DNA from: Lachnospiraceae bacterium
GTDB lineage: Bacteria > Bacillota > Clostridia > Lachnospirales > Lachnospiraceae
DNA: 34,879 nt
Direction of reading: 5' to 3'
NCBI GenBank assembly: GCA_004552595.1
Contig: SFNX01000008.1
Span: forward strand, 1-34,879
This document shows, in pieces, positions 21,226-30,545 of this stretch; the stretch's first letter is position 1, and the number at the start of each line of letters is the position of its first letter. The position numbers and the translations under genes were made by a program. The notes beneath the pieces were generated by a model that did not search any database, was not told the origin of the DNA, and saw nothing but the letters and a program-made list of their open reading frames with translations.

Positions 21226-21247
21226 GTTGGCGCATATTACCTTTTTT
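21211..21247 (+). terminator. Rho-independent terminator overlapping the stop codon
   Basis: A perfect 12-bp stem (21211-21222 with 21230-21241), a 7-base loop containing the stop codon, and TTTTTT at 21242-21247. Confidence 0.9.
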
Positions 21248-21250
21248 ATT

Positions 21251-21409
21251 CCGAAAACGTTATAGTTTCGCATCTCATTGTAACATGTGCACAAATCCTC
21301 GTTTATCCAAATTGGTATGTTTTTACAAAAGTGAGAAAAACACTTGACTGGAAACGTTTCCGAAGGTATTATAATGACATATTCGGAAACGTTACCGATA
21401 CCGTTACCG
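21251..21409 (+). promoter_or_regulatory. Maltodextrin promoter with LacI-type operators
   Basis: TTGACT (21344-21349), 17-base spacer, TATTAT (21367-21372). The palindrome GGAAACGTTTCC (21350-21361) lies in the spacer. A second site, CGGAAACGTTACCG, is at 21384-21397, followed by related CCGTTACCG, and CCGAAAACGTT is at 21251-21261. The AACGTT core is typical of LacI/GalR and CcpA sites. The LacI-type gene at 26222 is the likely repressor, and CcpA may also bind. Confidence 0.75.
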
Positions 21410-21502
21410 AAATCGATTCCAAAATCGAAACGGCAGAAGTAATATGATTTCCAAGGAGAACTCAGAGGGTTATGATTTAACAAAGTATAAAGGAGAGAAA
21501 AG

Positions 21503-22870
21503 ATGAAAAAGAAATTACTTAGTGCACTTCTTTCAGCAGCAATGGTTGCATCATTACTTATCGGATGCGGCGCTAAAGAAGCAGAGGCTCCGGCAGCAGA
21601 AGCTCCGGCAGCAGAAGAGACAGTAGAGGAAGAAGCCACAGAAGAAACAACAGAAGAAGCAACAGAAGAAGTTGCAGCAGGCGAAGGACAGGTTTACTAC
21701 TTAAACTTCAAGCCAGAGCAGGATGAGCAGTGGCAGGCACTTGCTAAGAGCTACACAGAGCAGACAGGTGTTCCTGTAACAGTAGTTACAGCAGCAAGCG
21801 GAACATATGAAGAGACACTTACAGCAGAAATCGCAAAGGACGAAGCTCCTACATTATTCCAGGTTAACGGTCCTGTAGGTTTAGCTAACTGGTCAGATTA
21901 CTGCTACGATTTAACAGGTTCAGAAATCCTTTCAAACTTAACATCAGATTCATTCGCACTTAAGAATGGTGATGAAGTTGCAGGTATTGCATACGTTATC
22001 GAGTCTTATGGTATCATCACAAACGTTGAGCTTCTTGAAAAGGCTGGATACACAACAGACGACATCAAGTCATTTGAAGATCTTAAGAAGGTTGCAGAAG
22101 ACATTACAGCTCGTTCTTCAGAGCTTGGCTTCTCAGCATTCACATCAACAGGTATGGATGGATCATCAGACTGGAGATTCAAGACACACCTTGCTAACCT
22201 TCCTATTTACTTCGAGTATCAGGAGGATGGCATTTCAGATACAAAGGCTATCAAGGGAACATACCTTGACAACTACAAGCAGATTTTCGACCTTTACATC
22301 AACAACTCAACATGCTCACCAAAGGAGCTTGCTACTAAGACAGGTGATGACGCTGAGAACGAGTTTGCAGAAGGTAAGGCAGTATTCTTCCAGAACGGTT
22401 CATGGGAGTACGGTAACCTTATAGGTAAGGGTATGACAGACGACCAGCTTAAGATGATTCCTATCTACATTGGTGTAGGCGATGAAGCTAATCAGGGCCT
22501 TTGCACAGGTACAGAGAACTTCTGGTGTGTAAATAACGAAGCTTCAGAAGAAGACATCGAAGCAACACTTACATTCATCAACTGGTGTGTATCTTCAGAT
22601 GAAGGAACACAGGCTATGGCAGACATGGGATTCACAATTCCTTTCAAGAATGCTAAGGAGAACCCTAACGTATTCGTACAGCAGGATGCAGCTTACACAG
22701 CTGAGGGTAAGGTACCTGTTTCATGGAACTTCACAACAATGCCTTCAGAAGAGTGGAAGAACGGTGTAGGTTCAGCTCTTACAGCATACGCAGCAGGCAC
22801 AGGTGACTGGGATGCAGTAGTTACAGCATTCGTAGACGGATGGGCTTCAGAAAAGGCACTTGCTGAATAA
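21503..22870 (+). CDS. ABC transporter sugar-binding lipoprotein (maltodextrin type)
   Basis: 455-aa family 1 extracellular solute-binding protein for a CUT1 importer. The signal peptide ends with lipobox LLIGC (lipidated Cys22). An acidic Ala/Glu/Thr linker runs to about residue 60, then the two-lobed binding fold starts (QVYYLNFKPEQDEQWQALAKSYTEQTGVPVTVVTAASGTYEETL). The C-terminal lobe includes NQGLCTGTENFWCVN and FINWCVSSDEGTQAM. It is followed by two permease genes and malQ, so the substrate is probably maltose or maltodextrin (inference from context). Codon usage is strongly optimised compared with its neighbours, consistent with high expression. The ATPase subunit is not in the window and is probably a shared MsmK-like one. 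Confidence 0.9.
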   Translation: MKKKLLSALLSAAMVASLLIGCGAKEAEAPAAEAPAAEETVEEEATEETTEEATEEVAAGEGQVYYLNFKPEQDEQWQALAKSYTEQTGVPVTVVTAASGTYEETLTAEIAKDEAPTLFQVNGPVGLANWSDYCYDLTGSEILSNLTSDSFALKNGDEVAGIAYVIESYGIITNVELLEKAGYTTDDIKSFEDLKKVAEDITARSSELGFSAFTSTGMDGSSDWRFKTHLANLPIYFEYQEDGISDTKAIKGTYLDNYKQIFDLYINNSTCSPKELATKTGDDAENEFAEGKAVFFQNGSWEYGNLIGKGMTDDQLKMIPIYIGVGDEANQGLCTGTENFWCVNNEASEEDIEATLTFINWCVSSDEGTQAMADMGFTIPFKNAKENPNVFVQQDAAYTAEGKVPVSWNFTTMPSEEWKNGVGSALTAYAAGTGDWDAVVTAFVDGWASEKALAE

Positions 22871-22908
22871 TTAACAATACAATTAATACAAGTAAAATGT
22901 TATAATAG

Positions 22909-22932
22909 AGGGCGGTAGAGATGCCGCCCTTT
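22909..22932 (+). terminator. Weak terminator between binding protein and permeases
   Basis: A 7-bp stem (AGGGCGG 22909-22915 with CCGCCCT 22924-22930), 8-base loop and only TTT. This placement commonly lets more binding protein than permease be made. Confidence 0.6.
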
Positions 22933-23001
22933 AATAATAAAAACGCACATATCACATTGATGGCAATTTGTAATGAAAGTATTGATTTAAGGAGAAAAGA
23001 A

Positions 23002-23853
23002 ATGGAAAAAGCGGTGAAAAAATATTGGCCAATTTTTGTCTTGCCAACTGTAGCGGCGTTTGCAATAGGGTTTATCTATCCATTTATACAAGGTGTATAT
23101 TTGTCATTCTGCAAATTTTCAACCATTAAAAAGGCAAAATTTGTTGGTCTAGCAAATTATCAATACGCTTTGACTGATGAATCTTTTTACCATTCATTCG
23201 GATATACACTTGCCTTCGCCGTTGTGTCGGTAGTACTTATCAATGTAATTGCATTCATGCTTGCACTTGCACTTACATCTAAGATTAAAGGAAAAGATAT
23301 ATACAGAACAGTATTCTTTATGCCTAACCTTATCGGTGGTATCGTTCTTGGTTACATTTGGAAAACATTACTTGATTGTTTCTTATCATTAATCGGACAG
23401 CCACTCCTGGCACTCAATGAGACATGGGGATTTGTCGGACTTGTAATTCTTATGTGCTGGCAGCAGATAGGTTATATGATGATTATTTACATCGCAGGAC
23501 TTCAGGCAATTGATACAGCCTATCTTGAAGCAGCGATGATTGACGGAGCTACAAAGCTTCAGACATTATTCAGAGTTAAAATTCCAAACGTAATGAGCTC
23601 CATTACAATCTGTTTATTCTTAACACTTACAAACGGATTTAAGCTCTTTGACCAGAACTTAGCTCTTACAGGCGGTGAACCTGCTCATAAGTCAGAGATG
23701 CTTGCTCTTAACATTTATGATACGTTTTATGCAAGATCAGGAAAGCAGTGGAAGGGATACGGACAGGCAAAGGCAGTAATCTTCTGTATTCTTGTAATTG
23801 TAATTTCTCTTATCCAGCTTAGAGCAACTAAATCAAAGGAGGTACAGGCATAA
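23002..23853 (+). CDS. Sugar ABC transporter permease, MalF type
   Basis: 283-aa integral membrane protein of a CUT1 importer with about six helices (first at residues ~10-30, WPIFVLPTVAAFAIGFIYPF). The EAA loop that contacts the ATPase is visible: EAAMIDGATKLQTLFRVKIP (about residues 177-196). I chose ATG 23002, with aaggag 7 bases upstream, over an in-frame ATG at 22921 that lies in the terminator hairpin. Its stop overlaps the start of the next permease by one base. Confidence 0.9.
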   Translation: MEKAVKKYWPIFVLPTVAAFAIGFIYPFIQGVYLSFCKFSTIKKAKFVGLANYQYALTDESFYHSFGYTLAFAVVSVVLINVIAFMLALALTSKIKGKDIYRTVFFMPNLIGGIVLGYIWKTLLDCFLSLIGQPLLALNETWGFVGLVILMCWQQIGYMMIIYIAGLQAIDTAYLEAAMIDGATKLQTLFRVKIPNVMSSITICLFLTLTNGFKLFDQNLALTGGEPAHKSEMLALNIYDTFYARSGKQWKGYGQAKAVIFCILVIVISLIQLRATKSKEVQA

Positions 23854-24695
23854 TGGAAGAAAAACAGACAGTAGGAAAAATTATCCTTTCAGTTGTTATC
23901 GGAATAATTTCAATATTATGGATTTATCCTGTATTCATGATTTTAATCAATGCCCTTAAGGTGGAAAGAGCTATTTCTACTACAAGTATTTTCAAGCTTC
24001 CGACAAAAGAAACATTTAACGGAATTCAAAACTTTGTTACAGCACTTACTTCGCAGGGTTTTGCACAGGCATTTGGATACAGCTTAATTATTACATTATC
24101 ATCACTTGTACTTATTCTTTTATGCTGCAGCATGTGTGCATGGTATATAACAAGAGTAAACAGTATTTTATCAAAAGTAGTTTATTACTTATTCGTATTT
24201 TCAATGGTTGTACCATTCCAGATGCTTATGTTCACATTGTCATCAACAGCTGACAGACTTGATCTTGATAATCCTTATAAGATCTGCATAATCTATCTTG
24301 GATTTGGTGCCGGACTTGCAGTATTCATGTTTACAGGATTCATGAAGACTATTCCTGTTGAGCTTGAAGAAGCTGCTATGATTGACGGATGTAACCCAAT
24401 AAGAACATTTTTCAACATTGATCTTCCTGTACTTAAGCCAACTCTTATTTCAGTAGCAATACTTGAGGCAATGTGGCTTTGGAATGACTATCTGCTTCCA
24501 TACTTAGTACTCGACAGAAAGAAATATACAACTATTCCTATTCTTATCCAGTACTTCAAGGGAAGCTACGGAAGCGTACAGATGGGACCAATGATGGCTT
24601 GTATTCTTATGACTATTTTACCTGTTATCATTTTATACCTTGCTGCACAGAAGTACATTATCGAAGGTGTTGTTGCAGGAGCAGTTAAGGGATAA
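23853..24695 (+). CDS. Sugar ABC transporter permease, MalG type
   Basis: 280-aa second permease subunit with about six membrane helices and the EAA loop EEAAMIDGCNPIRTFFNIDLP (about residues 169-189). Its start codon overlaps the stop of the MalF-type gene (TAATG), giving translational coupling and equal stoichiometry. The C-terminal 'GVVAGAVKG' is typical of MalG proteins. Together with the upstream genes it forms the membrane channel for oligosaccharide uptake; malQ follows 23 bases later. Confidence 0.92.
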   Translation: MEEKQTVGKIILSVVIGIISILWIYPVFMILINALKVERAISTTSIFKLPTKETFNGIQNFVTALTSQGFAQAFGYSLIITLSSLVLILLCCSMCAWYITRVNSILSKVVYYLFVFSMVVPFQMLMFTLSSTADRLDLDNPYKICIIYLGFGAGLAVFMFTGFMKTIPVELEEAAMIDGCNPIRTFFNIDLPVLKPTLISVAILEAMWLWNDYLLPYLVLDRKKYTTIPILIQYFKGSYGSVQMGPMMACILMTILPVIILYLAAQKYIIEGVVAGAVKG

Positions 24696-24718
24696 TCTGA
24701 GAATAGACGGAGAAGAAG

Positions 24719-26200
24719 ATGAGAAGTTCAGGAATATTACTCCCGGTTGCATCACTTCCGGGCAGGTATGGTATTGGCTCTTTTTCAAAAGAAGCATACA
24801 AATTTATCGACTTTCTGAAAGCATCGGGTCAGAAATATTGGCAGATTCTTCCACTTGGACCGACAGGTTATGGAGATTCACCTTACCAGTCATTTTCTAC
24901 CTTTGCAGGCAATCCTTATTTCATAGATCTTGATACACTTATTGAAGAAGGATTACTTAAGAAATCAGAAGTAAACAAATTCGACTTTGGCGATAATTCT
25001 TCATATATTGATTATGAAAAAATATGGCTTTCAAGATTCAAGGTGTTAAAGATTGCGTATGACAGAAGTGATATTGCAAAGAACACTAAATATAAAAAGT
25101 TTATTAAAGAAAATGCCTTCTGGTTAGACGACTATGCACTTTATATGGCAGTCAAAAACTCTTTTGGCGGTGTTTCATTCATCGAATGGGATGAAGACAT
25201 CAGAAGAAGAAAGCCTGAGGCAATCAAAAAATATACAAAGGAACTTAGTTACGAAATCGGATTTTACAAGTTCCAGCAGTTCAAATTTAACGAGCAGTGG
25301 AACAAGCTCAAGGCATATGCAAATAAAAACGGAATAAAGATTATTGGAGATATTCCGATTTATGTCGCATTTGACAGTGCTGACACATGGGCTAATCCGG
25401 AGCTTTTCAAATTTGACAGGAACGGACTTCCGACAGGTGTTGCAGGATGTCCTCCGGATGGTTTTTCAGCAACCGGTCAGTTATGGGGTAATCCTTTATA
25501 TAACTGGAAGTATCATAAAGAAACCGGCTATGCATGGTGGATAGAGAGAATCAGAAACTGCTATAAGCTCTATGATGTAATCAGAATCGATCATTTCAGA
25601 GGATTTGACGAGTACTATAACATTCCTTACGGTGATAAAACAGCCGAATTCGGAAAGTGGGAAAAGGGTCCGGGAATATCACTCTTTAAGACTCTAAAAA
25701 AAGAGCTTGGTGAGATAGATATCATTGCAGAAGACTTAGGTTTCCTCACAGATTCTGTTCTTAAGCTTGTAAAAGACACCGGATATCCGGGTATGAAAGT
25801 TTTACAGTTTGCCTTTGATTCAAGAGAGGACAGTGATTATCTTCCTCATAATTACACATCGAACTGTGTAGTTTATACAGGAACTCATGATAATGATACA
25901 ATTCATGGATGGTATTCTGACCTAAGTAAAAAAGACAGAGCATTTGCAGATGAATATCTTAATAATGCCGGTGAAGATAATGATAAGCTCCATTGGGATT
26001 ATATAAGACTAGCGATGAGCTCGGTTGCCAAACTTTGCGTAATACCTATTCAGGACTACTTAGGACTTTCAAAAGAGGCAAGAATCAATACACCATCAAC
26101 ACTTGGCAATAACTGGAAGTGGAGATTGTCTGATAAGGCACTTACAAAAGCACTTTCAAAAGAAATTAAAAAGGTTACAAAAGTTTATGCAAGACTATAA
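24719..26200 (+). CDS. malQ: 4-alpha-glucanotransferase (amylomaltase)
   Basis: 493-aa GH77 enzyme, near the usual family length. It transfers glucan chains between maltodextrins and releases glucose, acting in the cytoplasm on imported oligosaccharides. Family marks: RSSGILLPVASLPGRYGIG at the N-terminus, WQILPLGPTGYGDSPYQ, then the catalytic positions Asp291 (IRIDHFRGF), Glu338 (IIAEDLGF) and Asp391 (GTHDNDT). It has a GGAGAAGAAG ribosome site and follows the permeases closely, so it belongs to the same operon. The lacI-type gene starts 21 bases after it. Confidence 0.95.
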   Translation: MRSSGILLPVASLPGRYGIGSFSKEAYKFIDFLKASGQKYWQILPLGPTGYGDSPYQSFSTFAGNPYFIDLDTLIEEGLLKKSEVNKFDFGDNSSYIDYEKIWLSRFKVLKIAYDRSDIAKNTKYKKFIKENAFWLDDYALYMAVKNSFGGVSFIEWDEDIRRRKPEAIKKYTKELSYEIGFYKFQQFKFNEQWNKLKAYANKNGIKIIGDIPIYVAFDSADTWANPELFKFDRNGLPTGVAGCPPDGFSATGQLWGNPLYNWKYHKETGYAWWIERIRNCYKLYDVIRIDHFRGFDEYYNIPYGDKTAEFGKWEKGPGISLFKTLKKELGEIDIIAEDLGFLTDSVLKLVKDTGYPGMKVLQFAFDSREDSDYLPHNYTSNCVVYTGTHDNDTIHGWYSDLSKKDRAFADEYLNNAGEDNDKLHWDYIRLAMSSVAKLCVIPIQDYLGLSKEARINTPSTLGNNWKWRLSDKALTKALSKEIKKVTKVYARL

Positions 26201-26221
26201 ACCTTTGTATAGGCGATTAAA

Positions 26222-27265
26222 ATGAGTAATCAGATAACGATAAAGGATATAGCAAAAATGTGCGGATGCGGTGTCAGCACCGTATCCAGAGCACTTAACA
26301 ATCATCCTGACATCAACGAAGAAACAAGAAATAAAATAATGAGTGTTGTGAGTGAGTACAACTTTGTTCCTAACAACAGTGCAAGGAATATAAGAATCTC
26401 CGATTCGAAAACAATTGCTATTCTAATTAAAGGTATTTCAAACCCTTTCTTCATGAAAATGATTAGAGTAATGGAAAAAGAAATACAGAAGAGAAAGTAT
26501 TCGCTTATAATTCAACACGTTGAATACAATCAGGATGAGGTCGATGCTGCTATCGAACTCGAAAAAGAAAAGAGACTTAAAGGAATTATATTCCTTGGAG
26601 GATATTTTAATCACACAAAGGAAAAACTTGATGCAATAAAAGTACCATTCGTAATCAGTACGGTAAATATGTCTGAAGAGTACACGGGTAACTATTCATC
26701 AGTAGCTGTAGATGACGTTGAAGAAAGCAGCAAAATGGTAAATTACCTGTGTAAGCTGGGACATAAAAGAATCCTTCTCATATGCGCATATGAAGACGAT
26801 GAAAGTATCGGTATGTTAAGAAAGGAAGGATATAAAAGAGCGTTAATCAATAACGGCATAGAAATAGATGAATCATTAATCGTACCAATGAGCTGTGATG
26901 CAGATGCATATTCAATGAATGCAGGATACTTATCAATGCAGAAGTCTATAGAAAAGGGTCTTGAATTCAGCGCAGTGTTCGGTATTTCTGATGCAATAGC
27001 AATTGGTGCAATGAGAGCACTTGCTGATGCGGGAATTAAGATTCCTGATGAGGTGTCAGTTGTAGGATTTGACGGAATTGATAATGCAAATTATTATATA
27101 CCTCGTCTAACGACGATAAGACAGCCTATTGAAGAGATGGCCAAAGAGTCGATCAACCTTATTTTCAAATATATCGATGGAGAAAAGGACTGTCATAAGC
27201 CAATGCGTATGCTTTTTGAAGGTCAGCTTATCGAAGGCGAATCAGCAAAAAGTTACAATAATTAA
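26222..27265 (+). CDS. LacI-family transcriptional regulator of the maltodextrin operon
   Basis: 347-aa regulator. Residues 4-27 form the LacI helix-turn-helix (TIKDIAKMCGCGVSTVSRAL), followed by the hinge helix (NSARNIR). A periplasmic-binding-protein-like sugar domain covers about 60-340, with the conserved VVGFDGIDNANYYIPRLTTIRQP near the C-terminus. As the last gene of the operon it probably autoregulates through the AACGTT palindromes at 21251-21397, with a maltose-type ligand as inducer (inference). The ribosome site is weak. Confidence 0.9.
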   Translation: MSNQITIKDIAKMCGCGVSTVSRALNNHPDINEETRNKIMSVVSEYNFVPNNSARNIRISDSKTIAILIKGISNPFFMKMIRVMEKEIQKRKYSLIIQHVEYNQDEVDAAIELEKEKRLKGIIFLGGYFNHTKEKLDAIKVPFVISTVNMSEEYTGNYSSVAVDDVEESSKMVNYLCKLGHKRILLICAYEDDESIGMLRKEGYKRALINNGIEIDESLIVPMSCDADAYSMNAGYLSMQKSIEKGLEFSAVFGISDAIAIGAMRALADAGIKIPDEVSVVGFDGIDNANYYIPRLTTIRQPIEEMAKESINLIFKYIDGEKDCHKPMRMLFEGQLIEGESAKSYNN

Positions 27266-27333
27266 CACAATTTAAAAAAATTTATTTAATTACGGTAATG
27301 ATTATATTAAAATAAGGACTGAGAGGTCCTAAT

Positions 27334-29568
27334 ATGAATTACTACTGGTTGTCATCGCTAATCGCATTGATGCTTGCTTCGATGGGTACGATAGCACTTG
27401 TATACGGAGCAAAAACATACATTCAAAATAGAGAATCAAAAACTGATGCACAGATGCTGTTAGTATGTATCTGTGTTTTCGGTTGGGATTTCGGATATGC
27501 GTGGATGAGTTTGTGCCACAACAGTGATTTTGCGTATATTCCAAGAGCCATTGCACTTCTTGCAATATATTTCTATATGGTTTTCATAATAGGATATGTT
27601 GCTTCAATCGTAAATTACCCTACTAAAAAGCAATTATATTTTCTGTTACCTTTATCAATACTTGGTATCATTTCGTGGACGCAAATTATCAGAAAGGGTG
27701 TCGTTACATTTGTTGAGACGCCTTGGGGATACTGGTATTACAGCAAAATGTCATACGCAAGAATGCTGCAGGTAATTTGTGTATTAATCGGATTAATTGA
27801 TTATTATTATATTCTTTATGTAGGATTTAAAAAGGCCAAGTCAAAGCGTGAGAAATACGTATTAAAGAAATTCGGACTATTTGGACCGATTCTTTTGACA
27901 GGATATACATTTGACACGTTGATTCCAACTGTTTTTAATATACCTGCCATTCCGGGAAGTGGTATAGCCGCTTTTATTGCATCGATGATTCTTTTCTATG
28001 TTGCAACAATTAACAGACTTCAGGGCCTTTCTGTAGAGAACGTATCGCAGTATGTATTTAGCGACGTCAGAGTACCTGTAATCATTACGGATGTTGATAA
28101 TAAAGTCGTTATGTGTAACAGCTTTACTCACGAATTCTTAAATGTTGACAAGGTTGATATTATCGGCAAAGATATTTCGCATTACTTAGAGGCAAGTGAA
28201 GATGATTCATACTTTGTAAAGAGCAGTAATGCAAAGGCAGGAAAAGGAAGCCTTAAAATCAGGAAAGAGTGCGTTCCTGAGAGCACGGACATTATCGACA
28301 AATTTGGCGAAAAGCTTTACACAATTTATTTTTTAAGAGATATTACCGAAGAGCGTAAGGCGTTTAAGCTTATGCAAAAGAGCAAGGATGAAGCGGAAAA
28401 AGCAAACCGTGCAAAGAGTGACTTCCTCGCTAACATGAGCCATGAAATCAGAACACCTATGAATGCAATTATCGGAATGAGTCAGATTATCCTTGATAAC
28501 AACGATACCTCAGAAAGCGTTGCAACACAGGTTAATGAAATAAAGATTGCCGGAACAAATCTGTTGGGAATTATTAATGACATACTTGATATGTCAAAGA
28601 TTGAAGCCGGAAGAATAGAGCTTATCAAAGACGATTATGAGCTTCCGATACTTATTCACGAGATCAGTTCGGTAATAAGCGCAAGACTAATTCAGAGTAA
28701 TATTTCTTTCGTACTTGATGTTGATCAGACGTTACCTAGGTTTCTTATCGGTGATGTAGGCAGAATACGTCAGATTCTTATGAACGTACTCGGCAATGCA
28801 ATTAAGTACACAAACGAAGGAAGTATTACATTAAAGGTCGGTTGGAATCATTATGAGGATGCACCTGACATTACGTTTGATGTATCTGATACCGGTATCG
28901 GAATCAAGCCTGAAGATATAGATATGATCTTTGGAAAGTACAATCAGGCTGACAAAAAGAAAAATAAAAAAATTCAGGGTACGGGACTTGGTCTTGCAAT
29001 AAGCCGGAATCTTGCGATACTTATGGGCGGTATGATTACCGTGGACAGTGAATACGGAAAAGGAAGCACATTCCATATAGTAATATGTCAGGATAATTCT
29101 AAGGGATATATTCCGATAGGCGAGAAGACAGCGAAAGAGCTTCAGAGTAAAACTTTCGTAATTCCGATTAAGAATGAAGTAACTATCACAGAAAAGCCTG
29201 ATATGAAAGTTCTTGTTGTTGATGACAGTAAGGTCAATATTTTAGTTGCAACAGGACTTCTGAAACGATATAAAATGCATATTGATACTGCATTAAGCGG
29301 AATGGAAGCAATAGAAATGGTTAAGGAGAATGACTATGATATTGTATTCATGGACCACATGATGCCTGAAATGGACGGCGTTGAGACTATGTTAAAAATA
29401 CGAGAGCTTGGCGTCAAATATGTCGACCTTCCTATAGTTGCATTAACTGCGAACGCAATTCGTGAATCAAGGGATGCACTGATTTCGCAAGGATTCCAGG
29501 ATTTCCTTGCAAAGCCTATTAATCTTAGGGAGCTTGACAGAGTAATTAATCAGTGGGGAATAAAATAA
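27334..29568 (+). CDS. Hybrid sensor histidine kinase with seven-helix N-terminus and receiver
   Basis: 744-aa membrane protein. Residues 1-230 hold about seven helices (histidine kinase N-terminal 7TM type), 240-340 a PAS-like domain (PVIITDVDNKVVMCN), and 350-430 HisKA with phosphorylation site His370 (NMSHEIRTPMNAI). 475-585 is the ATPase domain (N box NVLGNAIKYT, DTGIGI, GTGLGL). 624-742 is a receiver with Asp674 (FMDHMMPEMDG) and Lys727. There is no separate output domain, so a phosphorelay partner is expected elsewhere. The gene is monocistronic and shares a bidirectional terminator with pgeF. Confidence 0.92.
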   Translation: MNYYWLSSLIALMLASMGTIALVYGAKTYIQNRESKTDAQMLLVCICVFGWDFGYAWMSLCHNSDFAYIPRAIALLAIYFYMVFIIGYVASIVNYPTKKQLYFLLPLSILGIISWTQIIRKGVVTFVETPWGYWYYSKMSYARMLQVICVLIGLIDYYYILYVGFKKAKSKREKYVLKKFGLFGPILLTGYTFDTLIPTVFNIPAIPGSGIAAFIASMILFYVATINRLQGLSVENVSQYVFSDVRVPVIITDVDNKVVMCNSFTHEFLNVDKVDIIGKDISHYLEASEDDSYFVKSSNAKAGKGSLKIRKECVPESTDIIDKFGEKLYTIYFLRDITEERKAFKLMQKSKDEAEKANRAKSDFLANMSHEIRTPMNAIIGMSQIILDNNDTSESVATQVNEIKIAGTNLLGIINDILDMSKIEAGRIELIKDDYELPILIHEISSVISARLIQSNISFVLDVDQTLPRFLIGDVGRIRQILMNVLGNAIKYTNEGSITLKVGWNHYEDAPDITFDVSDTGIGIKPEDIDMIFGKYNQADKKKNKKIQGTGLGLAISRNLAILMGGMITVDSEYGKGSTFHIVICQDNSKGYIPIGEKTAKELQSKTFVIPIKNEVTITEKPDMKVLVVDDSKVNILVATGLLKRYKMHIDTALSGMEAIEMVKENDYDIVFMDHMMPEMDGVETMLKIRELGVKYVDLPIVALTANAIRESRDALISQGFQDFLAKPINLRELDRVINQWGIK

Positions 29569-29592
29569 GCCGGTTTGCCCCGGCTTATTTTA
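29564..29592. terminator. Bidirectional terminator
   Basis: AATAAGCCGG (29564-29573) pairs with CCGGCTTATT (29580-29589) around a 6-base loop, followed by T's on the plus strand and on the minus strand as well. It separates the convergent kinase and pgeF genes and overlaps both ends. Confidence 0.85.
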
Positions 29593-30439
29593 TTGAAAGA
29601 AATGCAATAAGCGTTCCCCGCTTAAGGCCTGAATTTCTGTGTGAGAACAGAGTATTCGGATTGCATTTTGTACAAAGGTTAGGAAGCATAATGTTTTCTT
29701 CCTTAACACCTGCTTCAAGAAGCACGATTTTATTAGCTTCCCAAAGGTTAAAGCTGTACTTAATATCATTCTTTTTAGTATAAATCCTGCTGTAGTCAGA
29801 TTCTTTAAAACCTTTTCTTGCCTCGATAATCATATCTTCTTCAACTTCAAAGCATTCAGGGCATATTGAAGGACATATTGTTACATAAAGGTCTTTTGGA
29901 TTGGTGCCATAGCTTTCGCTCATAAGTGTAATTGCATTCTGACTTATTCTTCCAACAGTACCTCTCCAGCCTGAGTGACAAAGACCTATTGCTTTATTAA
30001 CGGGGTCGACAATTTGAATAAGAGAACAGTCTGCACTGAACGCAAATAATGTTGCTCCTTTGACATTTGTAACAACACCGTCAACACCCTGAAAGTCGCA
30101 ACCCTTTTCTGAAATGCTTCTATACTTGTGGTCTTTAGATAGCTTCACAACTGTATTGCTATGCACCTGCTTAGTAGTAACTATTTTATCAATGTCGATA
30201 CCACAAGCCTCGCAAAATATCTTATAGTTCTCATACACGTTGTTCGTATCATCATAGTCGTTATATGCAAAATTCATAGTGCTGCATACACCCGTACTGA
30301 CGCCGCCAAGACGCGTGGATACGCCGTTATTAAGCCAGGTAAAGTCATCAAATATAGGAGATGTAAGATATACTACTTCTCCCTTTTTTATAACATTTAA
30401 CCGCTTATCATCAGAATACCATTTAAAGTCATACTTCAT
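29585..30439 (-). CDS. pgeF: Peptidoglycan editing factor PgeF (laccase-domain, YfiH type)
   Basis: 284-aa protein of the multicopper-oxidase-like YfiH/PgeF family. It removes wrongly incorporated amino acids from peptidoglycan precursors, or acts on purine nucleosides in some relatives. The zinc/catalytic triad is visible: His93 (KQVHSNTV), Cys138 (SADCSL) and His155 (CHSGWRGT). The N-terminal SPIFDDFTWLNNGVSTRLGGVS is also typical. It is on the minus strand, divergent from the L,D-transpeptidase gene, so two cell-wall genes share a 106-base promoter region. Confidence 0.92.
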   Translation of the reverse strand: MKYDFKWYSDDKRLNVIKKGEVVYLTSPIFDDFTWLNNGVSTRLGGVSTGVCSTMNFAYNDYDDTNNVYENYKIFCEACGIDIDKIVTTKQVHSNTVVKLSKDHKYRSISEKGCDFQGVDGVVTNVKGATLFAFSADCSLIQIVDPVNKAIGLCHSGWRGTVGRISQNAITLMSESYGTNPKDLYVTICPSICPECFEVEEDMIIEARKGFKESDYSRIYTKKNDIKYSFNLWEANKIVLLEAGVKEENIMLPNLCTKCNPNTLFSHRNSGLKRGTLIAFLSIK

Positions 30440-30545
30440 AATTTAATCCGTTTATAATATTAGTTTTTAATAAATAGTAAATATGATACAATATAAAGGT
30501 TATATAAATTGAATTATACCATATATAGACAGGAGAAATGTGTAA

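Noticed and set aside
21391..21402. ACCGATACCG near the maltodextrin gene as a flagellar -10
   Set aside because: No TAAA lies at the right distance, and the bases belong to the AACGTT/CCGTTACCG operator series of a sugar operon with its own sigma-70-type promoter.
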